A program made the translations under genes and the position numbers. This document shows positions 52,011-62,254 of a DNA stretch of 64,000 nucleotides, in pieces (positions within the stretch are counted from its first letter, which is position 1; each line of letters starts with the position of its first letter). The DNA lies in contig OY101119.1 in the NCBI GenBank assembly GCA_956465555.1, positions 2,032,629 to 2,096,628 of the forward strand, written 5' to 3'. The notes beneath the pieces are model-generated. The model saw only the letters and a program-made list of their open reading frames with translations. It was not told where the DNA came from and did no database searches. This DNA comes from Nitzschia sp. pyKryTriq1. Its lineage: Eukaryota > Bacillariophyta > Bacillariophyceae > Bacillariales > Bacillariaceae.

Positions 52011-53522
52011 TTACAATTCATTAAGCTTTGTATCAATGTCGCGAAGTTTTGCTCGGAGCTCGTCCTTGTATCCCCTCAGCGTCTCGAGCGATTCGTCGGG
52101 ATCGAATGCCTTCGGCGGAGTCGTCGCAGCAACGACTTGTTCCTCCTTTTCTGATTCTGCCTCAGGCAGTTTCGTGACCCATTCTTCTTCAAGCCCTCCA
52201 GGACGTTCAAGAATATATCCAAGTGGCTTTTGTAGAGGCAGCTTTCCACTGTCCCGACCAGCCTTCTCGATGGCATAGATGCAGTCTCCTAGACTCCCAC
52301 CACGCTCTAGTGCATCAACCAAAGCATCATAGCACTCCTTATATTCTCGAATCAATAACACCGACTGCATGGCTCCCCATCGCGCTTGGTTTCGAATCGT
52401 CACATCGTTCCAGGCTGGGTTGGAAGACGAGCCACCATTGAGATTGGTTAGAAAGGCAATGAGCGCCATTTCGTCACCAGCACCTCCGTCAGCTTGACCA
52501 TAGTTAACCGCTTCGGCAGCTATCCCTGCCATGACAATAATGGAATAGCGGTCGATCGATGTGCGCGTCACTTTGTTTGAAGCGATTTGGGAGGACAAAT
52601 CCGGGTCGAAAAAGGAAGTCCCCGCGCTAACGGAGCGGCTCCCGAATCGAGCATCTTGTAGCGCAGCCCAGGCCGATAGCACGTATCCCTCGACGGGACA
52701 TCCGAGAAGATAAGCACACAAGAAGTGACCAGCCTCGTGTCTCGTAATCTTTGGTTGCGTCTGGGGAGATAAAATCTTAAGAGCTGTTTCTTGTAAAGCG
52801 CCATTCAGCAAAATTCTGTCGGACAATGCTGCCACAATCGTCAAAACAAAGAGAAGGTTGATGTTTATTCCCAGGCTGATGCTTGCGAGAGCCTCCAACA
52901 ATGCTAGTCCAGCCCCAGCATATAATAGTGTATTGCTGGGCTTTGGTGTCAAGGATTTCATTGAAAGCAAAGTAATTTCCTCCAGCATACTTGGCCGAAC
53001 TGTACGACTCCCCGATGCTGGCATGTTTTCCCTAGTGATGGCACCGAACAGCCGCAAATGACCTTGGTCCTTTAGCGTGTTGTACATGTCGGTCATGTCT
53101 TTCCGGCTCGCCGACAGCATTGAAAATTCCTGTTCTTGACGGACGTTGACGGAGTCCAATTCCGCTTGAGAAGTGGATTCCTCGATCGCGTCGAAAACTC
53201 GGCCAAATCGATCCCGAGTCAACTCAAGGTCTGGATGGGCCCGAAAAATTCTCACTGCTTGACCAAGCTTTGCTTCTTCCAACAGCTGGTCGAAAGTTTG
53301 TTCTCGGTCGGTCTGTGAATCGGTCTGTAACGCCCGTAGCGTAAAAGTGTGACGAGGCGACTGACGACTCGACGACAATGTTGGTATGCTGTTACTTATT
53401 GATGAGACGAGACTGGGAGTCCTAGGCATTGTGAAGGCAACACAACTCGTCACTGCAAGCGACAGTACACCAATGCCAACATTCCATATATATCTTGGAG
53501 AGGGAGATTCCATTATTGTCAT
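52011..53522 (-). CDS. Plastid-addressed AAA-less M41 (FtsH-type) protease-like protein
   Basis: Single exon, 503 residues; ends 54 bp from the converging J-domain gene. The N-terminus is a signal peptide ending TSCVAFTMPR, a plastid address. About residues 70-180 are helical, two hydrophobic segments follow (about 205-250), then the peptidase M41 part: ITRHEAGHFLCAYLLGCPVE with an intact zinc-binding H262-E-A-G-H266, later IIVMAGIAAEAVNYGQADGG, which matches the third-ligand region of FtsH (AGxAAExxxxGxxxxGAxxD, here GAGDE). No AAA ATPase domain is present. Related AAA-less M41 proteins exist in plants and algae. Because HExxH is kept, it may still cut substrates without ATP-driven unfolding; this is inference. 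The C-terminus is a coiled coil (ETLRGYKDELRAKLRDIDTK). Confidence 0.85.
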   Translation of the reverse strand: MTIMESPSPRYIWNVGIGVLSLAVTSCVAFTMPRTPSLVSSISNSIPTLSSSRQSPRHTFTLRALQTDSQTDREQTFDQLLEEAKLGQAVRIFRAHPDLELTRDRFGRVFDAIEESTSQAELDSVNVRQEQEFSMLSASRKDMTDMYNTLKDQGHLRLFGAITRENMPASGSRTVRPSMLEEITLLSMKSLTPKPSNTLLYAGAGLALLEALASISLGININLLFVLTIVAALSDRILLNGALQETALKILSPQTQPKITRHEAGHFLCAYLLGCPVEGYVLSAWAALQDARFGSRSVSAGTSFFDPDLSSQIASNKVTRTSIDRYSIIVMAGIAAEAVNYGQADGGAGDEMALIAFLTNLNGGSSSNPAWNDVTIRNQARWGAMQSVLLIREYKECYDALVDALERGGSLGDCIYAIEKAGRDSGKLPLQKPLGYILERPGGLEEEWVTKLPEAESEKEEQVVAATTPPKAFDPDESLETLRGYKDELRAKLRDIDTKLNEL

Positions 53523-55044
53523 TTTTATCGTGTTCCGAAAACTGTTGGGCTTGAAATTGTGATACTGTACTTAGTTTGTCGATTTTATGAGGACACCAAC
53601 TGACTGACTATTTGTTCTTGTTGACGTACGAATGATACGGTCACTGACACGGCCGCATTTACGTTTCATTCGTGCTCCTCACGAACACAGATGTAGCACG
53701 GTGGGACCGATGGTCGACGCCTCTGCCAACTTTCAAGCTGCGCAATCCGCAATCTCTAGCTAGTAGAGGGTCCCAATCTGAAAGTCGAAAGTCAATGCTC
53801 GCTGCTCTGACGAAGTCATGCATGCGAGGTTGCGTTGTTCGTTTAGTTGTCGCCGCTGGCGGCGGCTTGAGGATGGAGCGAAGATTTTCGTGCCACCGAC
53901 CGCCCCGACCGTGTGGGTGGGTGCGTACGTGTTAAAGTTCCGATACCTCTCGTGACTCGTCACGTGTCTCAACTTAATATCTCCGCTCAGATATACTTTC
54001 ACTTGCAACTACTACTGTGTGATCAAGTACAGTAGGCGCAATCCAGAATACGCTCGTCAGTATATCCCTTTTCGAATTGTGAGCTAAAATAAAGATTAGA
54101 CTGTTCACTTTCTCGTCGTTCAGTTTCATTTCACGAATAGAATAGCATCATCCACCAAGACTAACTTGTCATAGATCTTTCGTCCCACTTTATCTTCTCG
54201 TCCATATATCTTTCCAAGATATAACATTCGTCTTGTCTTACTTTGTTTCATTGTTGATCTTACTTTTGCATTTCAAGATCAAGTCTGTATCACTCCATAT
54301 ATGGTAGCCTCGTCCAAGTTGATCATAGAACATGGAGGATTCATATTCACTACCTGAGTCCCTGGCGCGGAAGTACTGTTGTTGGCAGGGGCGTCCATGA
54401 TTCGGTGTGATGCAAAGTAAAAATAATGTTGGATGCATGATGATGTGCGACATTGCTAGCAAAATTTTAAAAGATCATTCGCTTCGCGAGATCTGAAGCG
54501 CATTTTTAGAAGGTCCGCGCCAAAATTTAAGCGCTCAAACTGGTGACTGCTCACTCCCCAATTCTGAATGGGGATTAAAGTAAAAAATGTACTGTTAAAG
54601 CCAGTCGTCTTCTATTTTATCATTACTTCATTTCCGTACCTGAGGACCCTCGAGCACAACGAAAACAATTTATTTGTAGAGGTAGAGGTTTGAAAACTGT
54701 CGGTATCGGATTTTGGACCACTAGGATCACTCAGTTTAGGGAGTGAGTCACTGGTCTGGGCGCGGGCACGGTCCACGCGATACTATCTGCTACCTGTATG
54801 TACTTACATACGAAATTGGATACTCTGTATATAGTTTCTTCTGTGCTGGGGGAATACGTACAAAAAATTATAGGCGGGACTGAAATGGGACCCCGCGAAG
54901 TTGAAGGCAAATCCAATGCTTGACTACGTGTACGGTAGGTGTACGAGTCTGGACCAACGAGGAGGAAAAGAAGTTGCCGATTATCGTGGTTGCCATGATG
55001 CTTGCCTTCAGAATTTGGATACTATTTTCAAACGAATTTTCACC
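53523..55044. other. Long intergenic upstream of the FCP gene
   Basis: 1.5 kb. An open frame at 54238-54462 (minus) reads RDSGSEYESSMFYDQLGRGY but matches nothing I know; it could be worn repeat DNA. The last 250 bp must contain the FCP promoter. I see no tRNA or snRNA I would stand behind. Confidence 0.4.
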
Positions 55045-55781
55045 ATGAAGACTGTTGCCGCCATCGCCCTTCTCGCTAGCTCCGCTGCCGCATTTGCTCC
55101 TCAGCAAGAGTCGCGAGCATCCACTTCCTTGGCCGCTTTCGAGGATGCTCTGGGTGCCCAAAAGCCTCTCGGTTTCTGGTACGTGCATCGTCGATCGATC
55201 TTGTCGCCAATCTCGTGATATGACTGGCACAAAAATCTTGTGTGTAACATTTCTAATTTCTCGTCTCTCGTTACTCTCTTGTTGAACGAAGGGATCCCTT
55301 GAACTTCCTTGACGGAGTCGATGAGGAGCGATTCAACCGTCTTCGTTACGTTGAAATCAAGCACGGAAGAATTGCCATGCTTGCTGTTCTCGGACACATC
55401 CACACCACCTTCGGTGCCCGAATTCCTGGGAACATTGACTTCTCGGGAACTTCGTTCGCCTCCATCAAGACCGGAATTGCTGGACTTGGTGACATCCCGA
55501 CTGCTGGGCTCGTCCAAATCGTCGCTTTCATTGGATTCCTTGAGGTCTTCATCATGAAGGACAAGGGTCAAGGTGAATTCCCAGGTGATCTCCGAAATGG
55601 CATGTTCAAGTGGTCTGGAACCGAAGAGGAGCTTTTGGAAAAGAGAGCCATCGAGTTGAACAACGGTCGAGCGGCACAAATGGGTATCTTGGGTCTCATG
55701 GTTCATGAACAGTTGACTGGCGAACCCTATGTCATCAATGCTCTTCTTGGCAACCCCTCCAACTTCAATGCTGGACTCTAG
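55045..55781 (+). CDS. Fucoxanthin chlorophyll a/c-binding protein (Lhcf type)
   Basis: Two exons, 55045-55178 and 55292-55781, intron 113 bp (GTACGT...ACGAAG); 207 residues. The signal peptide with cleavage motif ASSAAAFAPQQ is the textbook diatom plastid address. The mature protein opens FEDALGAQKPLGFWDPLNFL, with the junction inside FWDP. Helix 1 carries RYVEIKHGRIAMLAVLGH, with Glu and Arg that ligate chlorophyll and pair with helix 3 (KRAIELNNGRAAQMGILGLM). Helix 2 is LVQIVAFIGFLEVFIMKD. It binds chlorophyll a, chlorophyll c and fucoxanthin in the thylakoid antenna. Length and motifs fit the Lhcf main-antenna group better than Lhcr or Lhcx. The C-terminal extension LTGEPYVINALLGNP is the usual one. 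Confidence 0.97.
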
Positions 55782-57191
55782 ATACCTTCTGAGCACATGA
55801 ACATATCCTGCTTTCGACTGAACGATCTATCTGTTTTTCTTTGTCATGGAAAGTCGGAGCGTCTGATGTTTCATGTACAATGTTGTTTATTGTTAGCCTT
55901 CTCTAGAGCACCGTGCGTGCTGACACCGAGAATATTGATTCATTGACAAGTTGGCTTAGATCAAACTTTCTCTCTTCGTCCTGATCTTGTTTACTATCTC
56001 CCATTTTAATTATCAGCTAGAGCTCCACTTCTTAACGAACTTGGAGAGCACACTTCTTCTTCACAGGCTTTCAATGGTAATATTGGGACACTTCTCTCCT
56101 GTGGAATCTCTACTAGAGTGTACTAAAAAATGTAGCTCCAAGGGTCTTACCAGAAGAGTATAAAGTGGCGTCCCGACGAGGCATTATAGCTGAGGTTTTT
56201 AGTTTTTACTATGCTTCCCCTGAGTCCTCCAGGGTTGAATCCTGTTCAAGTGCCCGAGCCTGGTAAGTTCGAAGGCATGATGAGCATAAGCAGGGCATAT
56301 CCCCTACTAGTAGTCCGTCAAGAGTAATGTAGAGTAGGTGGCTGTTGCGTGTGTCATCATCCTTCTTTTCAATATTTGGGAAGTGCTCTGAAATTCCCCG
56401 GATGCTCCTGTAATTGTATGTATCGCTCTTGTACCGTCACAGTACCAGGTACTGGTAGCCAGAGTCTAGCGCGCAGGAATGTGCTCTCTTTTGGCTTTAA
56501 TGTTATAGGGGTATTCCCCCAGATTTTGGCCCCCTTTTTATCGCTTTGATGGGGGGCATACTGTACTTTTAATGTACACATTTAGAGAACAATGCGTATC
56601 GCTTCGCTTTCACAACACCACAGTTTCGTTTTGTTCAGACCAGAGAACATGCAGCATACATAGGTACCGGTGGTACAGGTAGGAAAGAATTTAAACGTCC
56701 CTTCGGAGGAATGCAAGTACATTAGACAGTTTGCTGGTAATAAATGTACATAAAATGGTATTTTATTGATAAGTTGAACTAGGTTCAGCAATACATGTAG
56801 AAAAGACATTTTGCTTATTATCTTGAGAATTAGTTGAATTGTTACCTGGAAAATGTCCATCCTACGTTTCAACAAAGTTTCCTGACTTTTTTGCAGTTTT
56901 GTACTGATTCTACGTAAGTCTACACGATATTTTCACGGCGATGAACTGCACTCTTTTTCACAAGAGGGTGCTCAGTGCTCAATCTCGCTGTTTTCTCCTT
57001 TTGTTTTCCGTACTGACTCCTCCTCCTCCACAAACGCACAACGCCCAGATGCATCGAGAGCAAATGCAGTCAGTGGCGTGCCCATAAAGCAATACCAATA
57101 CAACACTACCCCTATTAAAGACTACCGGTAACTTACGAGAAGCATTACTTTCATCAAAGTAAAAGACACAACCCCATATTGTATAACAAGC
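55782..57191. other. Long intergenic, no gene seen
   Basis: 1.4 kb. Nothing protein-like. CACAGTACCAGGTACTGG (56437-56454) and GGTACCGGTGGTACAGGTAGG (56663-56683) are palindromic patches. A GGGTTGAATCC word near 56231 recalls a tRNA T-arm but the rest of a tRNA is missing. Confidence 0.45.
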
Positions 57192-58620
57192 ATGGAAGTA
57201 GAGAAATCGAACGAGAGCAGCGCAGTGGCTGCTGAAGCGAAACCCCCGCAATTTGCCGCCTCCACATCACGCTCCACCGACGACATCGATGTCCCAAGAG
57301 GCAAAAAACGAGCAGCACCTTCTACATCAGGGAAGGTTCGACCTGAGGATAGAAAACGATCGAAGAAGGGTAAAGAGAGTGAGAGTGCAGAGAAGCTGGT
57401 AAATTGGACGTTAGAAAGGCAATATCAGCTTCGGAAAGAGCCGAGCGTGTCATCCGGGGAAGACACTTCGGATGCTTACCCAATAGGGATAGGCAAAACA
57501 GAATGCGGACATCTCATCATGGCATGCAATGCCAAAGGCATGCCTGACGACCATAATGAGCGGGTAAGTTGATTTTGGCACCTGGGGTATACCATGAACC
57601 AGCTTCAGGCAGTCTGACTAACTTTTTGCGCTCTCGTTTCTTCTTCTGCACCAGACTGCGTACTTTATCATATGGTCTGACATCAACCATGGAGACGAGC
57701 TCAAGTGCAGCCACCTACTTTGTCAGAAAGAAGGATTGAAATTCAAATACTGTAGTTTCTGTCAGTCTCCAGTTCCGAAGCTGAACTTCAGCACACGGCA
57801 TGATCACTCTCAACAGCGCAAGCACGAAGGAAGCGATGAGAGTGAAAGTCAAGGAGGTACAGCCTCGAGAGACCAAGCTGACATTCCTTACCAGGTAACG
57901 ACTAAACAGCAGGCGTCTTCGGGATCTGGCCCCACAGATGAATCTGCGTCAAATTCATCGGGGAAAGCCAAGAAAGAAACGAAGAAAGTTTCGGAATCCA
58001 GTTCGAACTTGGGGTCCACAAATAATACATCATCAGAGGCCCAAACAAGCACTGCATATTCTGAAACGAGTTCCTTGAGACTATTTGAAAACTCCAGCGC
58101 AAGCTCCGTCGCAGTTTCACGTGGTTTCGCCGACGAAGCTGGCGGTGTGGCCAATCTTCCCCAACCGCAGTACGCAGAGGCGGCTAGTCTCAGTGGCGCA
58201 GTTCCGAATAATCGGGACCTCGAGGCCTTACACACAGCGAGACGTTATGAGTGGGCACGACTATTGGGCAGACGACCTGGGACGGACGATAGAAGCGTTT
58301 TGTCGCAGTGGCTGTTAGATGTCCTTGCGATTAGTGACCTCCATGCGCCTCTGGAAGTTGAAGAATCGGCCTCGTCACCAACAACTGATGCTTCAAACGA
58401 CTCTTCGAGTGAGACGAGAGAAACCCACCACGGCTCGATGGACAACTCTGCCCCCACCGATCAGTCTGGAACTGCTGGATCTTCTCGAACAGATGGTTCG
58501 TCTGCCAACGATTACTCCAGTGATACGAGGGAGACGAACAATCAATCAACTGATTCCAACGATTCTGCCAACGATTCCGCTAGCGATACCCAGGAACCAG
58601 CTAATACCAACATTGTGTAG
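57192..58620 (+). CDS. Diatom-conserved Cys-motif protein with WLxDVLAISD helix
   Basis: Two exons, 57192-57563 and 57655-58620 (91-bp intron GTAAGT...CACCAG, phase 0), 445 residues. No named family. Two motifs that I recall from many diatom proteins are present. One is the Cys-rich stretch around the exon junction, ECGHLIMACNAKGMPDDHNE, followed by CSHLLCQKEGLKFKYCSFCQ and SPVPKLNF, with at least five Cys and three His able to bind zinc. The other is a helical block WARLLGRRPGTDDRSVLSQW followed by LLDVLAISDL. Basic clusters (GKKRAAP, RKRSKKGK) near residue 40-60 suggest nuclear entry. The C-terminal 90 residues are Ser/Thr/Asn/Asp-rich with repeated DSSSETRET/YSSDTRETN units. Role unknown; a nuclear regulatory protein is plausible. 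Confidence 0.8.
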
Positions 58621-58718
58621 AGATTCCATCTTCGATTGATTTTCTTATTATTTTTCGAAAGCGTAGCCTGCTATTACTACTACTAGCTGCTACTAACTAC
58701 TAGAGAAGTCGAAGGCAA

Positions 58719-59606
58719 TTATTTCTTGTTCGAGTAGTCTCTGGCTCCAAAGATGGTACTGCCGACTCTCACATTTGTTGAGCCCTTCTGAATGGCGACT
58801 TCGTAGTCTCCACTCATTCCCATACTCACCTCAAGGTTCTTTGGCTCCATTTCCAGTTTTTCAGCGACCTGATTGCGACATGCTACAAGCGCATCCAGAC
58901 ATTCCAAATCTCCTGGAGCCCCAATCGTCATAACTCCCTTCAATTTGACTCGTTCGCATTCCTTAACGATTTGCTCGCAAAGTTCAATAGCTTCATTAGG
59001 AGTCACCCCACTCTTAGAATCTTCACCAGAGGTATTGACCTGAACAAAGACCTCAAGCGTCTTGCCATCAAATTCACTCATGGCATTATCCAACTTTCGG
59101 GCAACTTTGATGCTAGAAACCGTTTCAACAACTAGTTTCCCGTATGGCACAACCCCTTTAACCAGCATGTTAGCCTTGTTGGATTGAAGACCTCCAATGA
59201 AGTGCCATTGAATATCATCCTGCCCAATGGCTTCAGCTTTCTCGACCAATTCCTGAGCGTAGTTTTCACCAAAGCATCGTTGGCCACTGGCATAGGCCGC
59301 TTGCACCAGCTCCAGTGGCTTTGTCTTGCTCACTGCCACAAGGCGAACATCAGCAAGTTCTCTCTCGGCGTCCTTGCAAGCGTTGGCGATATTTTGCCGT
59401 ACTTCGTCCAAATGGGCGCCGACATCGACTTCGGTCTCACTGCTACTCATTCTGAGGTTGGAGGTAGACGAGAAAGGATTCGTCGTGAAAGAAAATGGCG
59501 CGGCAGCAGGTGACGGGAGGTTTGGCCGTTGAAAAGCAAACCCAAACAGTGCCCGGTTCCAGGTAAAGAGCGCCAATGAACAGCAGGCGCGGGTTCGACT
59601 GATCAT
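58719..59606 (-). CDS. Pyridoxal-phosphate homeostasis protein (YggS/PROSC family)
   Basis: Single exon. From ATG 59606 it is 295 residues with a targeting leader; from ATG 59450 (MSSSETEVDVG) it is 243 residues and starts right at the domain. The fold-III PLP barrel is clear: LVAVSKTKP with the Schiff-base Lys94, CFGENYAQELVEKAEAI, IQWHFIGGLQSNKAN, VFVQVNTSGEDSKSG, LKGVMTIGAPGD and SMGMSGDYEVAIQKGSTNVR followed by VGSTIFG. The family binds PLP without enzymatic activity and buffers free PLP and related amino-acid balance. The leader (ACCSLALFTWNRALFGFAFQ) has a hydrophobic stretch and AF site, consistent with plastid or mitochondrial import, so two starts could give two locations. A run of nine G lies just upstream of the first ATG. 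Confidence 0.95.
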   Translation of the reverse strand: MISRTRACCSLALFTWNRALFGFAFQRPNLPSPAAAPFSFTTNPFSSTSNLRMSSSETEVDVGAHLDEVRQNIANACKDAERELADVRLVAVSKTKPLELVQAAYASGQRCFGENYAQELVEKAEAIGQDDIQWHFIGGLQSNKANMLVKGVVPYGKLVVETVSSIKVARKLDNAMSEFDGKTLEVFVQVNTSGEDSKSGVTPNEAIELCEQIVKECERVKLKGVMTIGAPGDLECLDALVACRNQVAEKLEMEPKNLEVSMGMSGDYEVAIQKGSTNVRVGSTIFGARDYSNKK

Positions 59607-60331
59607 AAGGGGGGGGGACGGGAAATCTGAAATCTGCTCAAAAACTCGTAGTACCTTCGATTGAGCGATGAGAAGTTTGGCGAGATACTTTTCTTGCTTG
59701 CTTCTTGTAGATGCTAGAGACTGTTGGATCAATCAGCCGAGAAAAAGAAGTGTTTCTTCGGCAAGAACAGAACAAAAAACAGATCAATGAGAAATATTAG
59801 CTTGGATCTTGTATTAATAGTCCTGTCCCTATTACAGTACAGTACTCGTACAGTACAACCAATGTTCTCGAAAATGCGCTTGATTTGTCGTGTGTCGGGT
59901 GTCGTGTGTTGTTTTAATTGGTGGTTCACTGTCAATGTTGCGAAGCGTTGTTTTCATGTCGCTGCTTATTTTACAGTAGCTTGATGGTTTGATAACGACT
60001 GCGACTGCGTCAGCGCTCGCGCGACATCGCGCGCATTAGTCCGACACGGTAGACTCGGTAGACTGACTCCTCCTCCTCTCAGACCAACATCCATTCTTTC
60101 TTCGTTCTTCGCTTTAATTTCTGCGGCCATTTTCTCGATTGCAAAGAGCGGGCGTTTTGGTGTCGGTCATTCCGACCTATCCACTATCCATTTACCGTTA
60201 CGAGTGTCACACTTGTTGCTCTCGACGCTACGTTAAACGATATACTATTCGCCCCCCCTCCCTTCACTCAGATATTTCAGGAGCAGCCGAGGCCCATTAT
60301 CGACTGAAAACCAACAACGGATCGGAGGAAT
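59607..60331. other. Divergent intergenic
   Basis: 725 bp between divergent starts. ACAGTACAGTACTCGTACAGTAC (about 59835-59857) is palindromic. GC-rich GCGCTCGCGCGACATCGCGCGC lies near 60013-60034. No gene seen. Confidence 0.45.
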
Positions 60332-60862
60332 ATGCTTTCCAGGTTTCTACACGTACTTGTACCGGTAGTGCTCTTGGCATCCAGGGTTCTGCCCGGGTCA
60401 AGCGAGTCGAAGACGTTGTCTTTGGATGACTGCCGAAGGGCAGGGTTCGATCCGTACCAGCTCGCTTGTAGTACCTGTGATCTTCTGCCGGAAGCTGTTT
60501 TGGAAAAGTGTAAATTATGCTGTCTGTCCTACAAAACCTTGGAGAAACGAACTCAAAGATATCAAGCGGCTGTCGTACTTTACCCCGCCCGCATAGCCTC
60601 TTATTTCCCCCAGATGAGCAGTATGGTGGAAGAGGATTGGGGTGGCCTCGTGGAACAGAAGGGAGAGAAGCGATTGATTCTAAAGGATACTTCGGATTCA
60701 CCTGATAACCCCAAAATTTTGTGGTTCCAAGAGCTCCCTAGCAATGCTGGCTCCATTTCGGCCGGCGTATTAGAAGAACTTGCACCCGAAACGCTGGTTT
60801 TGACTGGATGGAAACGAGATGATATTCGAGAAATGTTAAAGGCGATTCTACCAGATCAATAA
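60332..60862 (+). CDS. SELENOF: Sep15/SELENOF-like ER protein without the redox motif
   Basis: Single exon, 176 residues. A signal peptide (FLHVLVPVVLLASRVLPG) leads to the Cys-rich UGGT-binding domain of the 15-kDa selenoprotein: DDCRRAGFDPYQLACSTCDL, then EKCKLCC (residues 34-64), matching CRELGFxxxLLCSSCDLL...CxxCC. The thioredoxin-like part follows, ending PETLVLTGWKRDDIREML like the ELSILKWNTDSVEEFL end of the family. In SELENOF the strand after the Cys domain carries Cys-Gly-Sec; here the equivalent place (about residues 83-88, in VVLYPARIASYFPQ) has neither Cys nor a UGA codon. So the folding-quality-control partner surface is kept while thiol chemistry is lost. The family acts in the ER with UDP-glucose:glycoprotein glucosyltransferase. 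Confidence 0.88.
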   Translation: MLSRFLHVLVPVVLLASRVLPGSSESKTLSLDDCRRAGFDPYQLACSTCDLLPEAVLEKCKLCCLSYKTLEKRTQRYQAAVVLYPARIASYFPQMSSMVEEDWGGLVEQKGEKRLILKDTSDSPDNPKILWFQELPSNAGSISAGVLEELAPETLVLTGWKRDDIREMLKAILPDQ

Positions 60863-60955
60863 GCAAAGGCATATAGGTTTCAATCAATCAACCAAAGAAG
60901 AAATTGTCAGCAGTAATTCGTTATGGAGCACCGGAAACGCAATGGGCAGAATACA

Positions 60956-61612
60956 TCACTCCAAGCCCCGCCAATCTTCATCGTCCTCGTCACATGCCAC
61001 AGTCAGGTCAGCGTCCGACAATTTTGCATCGCGGGCTTGCTGTTCATAGTTGATAGCGTTGGTACAGGGATCTTTTTGCGCTTTCAAGCACGCAAAGACC
61101 GCAAGTAACAACCAAGCAAGAGCCAGAACTACGAGGGTGATTCCAACTGAAAGAAAAACTTCGATCAGGCTATCTGTAGACGTGGGTTCGCTCTTGCTAT
61201 CCTGATAATATAGGCTGAAGGAGCTGCTAGACTGGTACACTTCCATGTCGTCGCATTCGTGGCATGTTGGTGCTGACGATGTGGGCAGGAGGTTGTCCGT
61301 GTCGTAGCTGCCTTTGCCTCCCTTGCCTCCTTTTCCACTCTTGCTGGAGGTGCTACCTTTCTTCAAGGACTTTCCTTTTGTTGACTTGGATGGCTTGTGT
61401 TTCTTCTCAATGCGACCTTCCTCGGTACCCGCTGCACTTGCTCCGATATCTGCACTGTTGGCTCCAGTCGCTAGACTTCGCCGAGCGGATATGGTATCAC
61501 CAAGAGCCGCCAAGGAAAGAGAAGGCCCCGCTTCAGCCGAGAAGCATGTTGGTGTGAGAAAAAGGACGACACAGACAGGGGAAACTACAAGTAGTGACAG
61601 TTTCATGGTCAT
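60956..61612 (-). CDS. Silaffin-like type I membrane protein, Lys/Ser/Gly-rich
   Basis: Single exon; ATG 61612 (MTMKLSLLVVSPVCVV) begins a clear signal peptide ending near CFSAEAG; 218 residues. The lumenal part has a Lys/Ser/Gly-rich stretch, KKHKPSKSTKGKSLKKGSTS followed by SKSGKGGKGGKG, which is the composition of silaffin and silica-associated diatom proteins, then CHECDDMEVYQSSSSFSLYY. One membrane span (VFLSVGITLVVLALAWLLLA) and a short acidic cytosolic tail (DLTVACDEDDEDW) follow. Membrane proteins with this lumenal layout (for example SIN1-like proteins) sit in the silica deposition vesicle; whether this one does is inference from composition only. A longer frame upstream starts without support and was left out. 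Confidence 0.72.
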   Translation of the reverse strand: MTMKLSLLVVSPVCVVLFLTPTCFSAEAGPSLSLAALGDTISARRSLATGANSADIGASAAGTEEGRIEKKHKPSKSTKGKSLKKGSTSSKSGKGGKGGKGSYDTDNLLPTSSAPTCHECDDMEVYQSSSSFSLYYQDSKSEPTSTDSLIEVFLSVGITLVVLALAWLLLAVFACLKAQKDPCTNAINYEQQARDAKLSDADLTVACDEDDEDWRGLE

Positions 61613-62254
61613 GATTCTGATTTTTCTTGCTTCTCTCCTCAGCGCTTTTCTGGAGCACGCAAAGATTGAGCTCCTGCACATGCGTTTCCTCGTTGCCAAA
61701 AAGCGGTCCATCTTCAAATCACGGAAATTGCAATTCAATCGGGCATCACTGCTTCTCTTAAGACTGACCGACTCACTCCTGACTCCTCCCAATATTGCAA
61801 TAAAGAGGGGCCGGAACATTCCTACTGCAGAAAACACACATGAATGGAAAATTGTTCAAGACCCGGCCCCGCCCGACGTTCGATGGAGGAAAGGGCATAT
61901 ATTTCTGAACTACCGTGTTGTCTCCGCTCCAACCACCTCCTACCGGTACAGGTATTTGCTACTTCTACGAGTATATTTTAAAAAAACAGGATCGAATAGT
62001 ACTGACTGAAGACGACGACGACTCCTCACTCACGCGCATTGAATTCAGTCTACTACGAAGTACTTCGTACATCGTACAAGTTTCACAATATCATTAAAAT
62101 GCATCGCATGTATTGTATCTATCTCCGCGGAGCTGTGGAATATTCCCAGCAGAAATGACAGAAACCTGAGAACTTTCATTGGTCAAATTTGGCTCTTTGA
62201 CTTCCAACTTCCAAGACTGCTGCTGCACGCGCACGACTCCTTCCACTTCTCGGC
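61613..62254. other. Intergenic, no gene seen
   Basis: 642 bp. CCTACCGGTACAGGTATTTG (61939-61958) and CTACGAAGTACTTCGTACATCGTAC (62052-62076) are palindromic. An 80-residue upstream frame continuing the silaffin-like gene is not believable as coding. Confidence 0.45.

Noticed and set aside
54270-54300. AAGATCAAGTCTGTATCA, recalling the branch-recognition part of U2 snRNA
   Set aside because: The preceding conserved U2 5' domain and the Sm site are missing; chance similarity is likely.
54238-54462. 74-residue open frame with FYDQLGRGY
   Set aside because: Considered as a transposon remnant, but nothing in it can be matched with confidence to a named family.
56225-56245. GGGTTGAATCC, tRNA T-arm-like word
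   Set aside because: No matching acceptor stem or anticodon arm could be placed around it.
60332-60862. Possible in-frame UGA (selenocysteine) in the Sep15-like gene
   Set aside because: The frame has no internal UGA; the redox position is simply replaced.
61613-61837. 75-residue N-terminal extension of the silaffin-like protein
   Set aside because: No supported start, would bury the signal peptide, and composition is unlike the rest.
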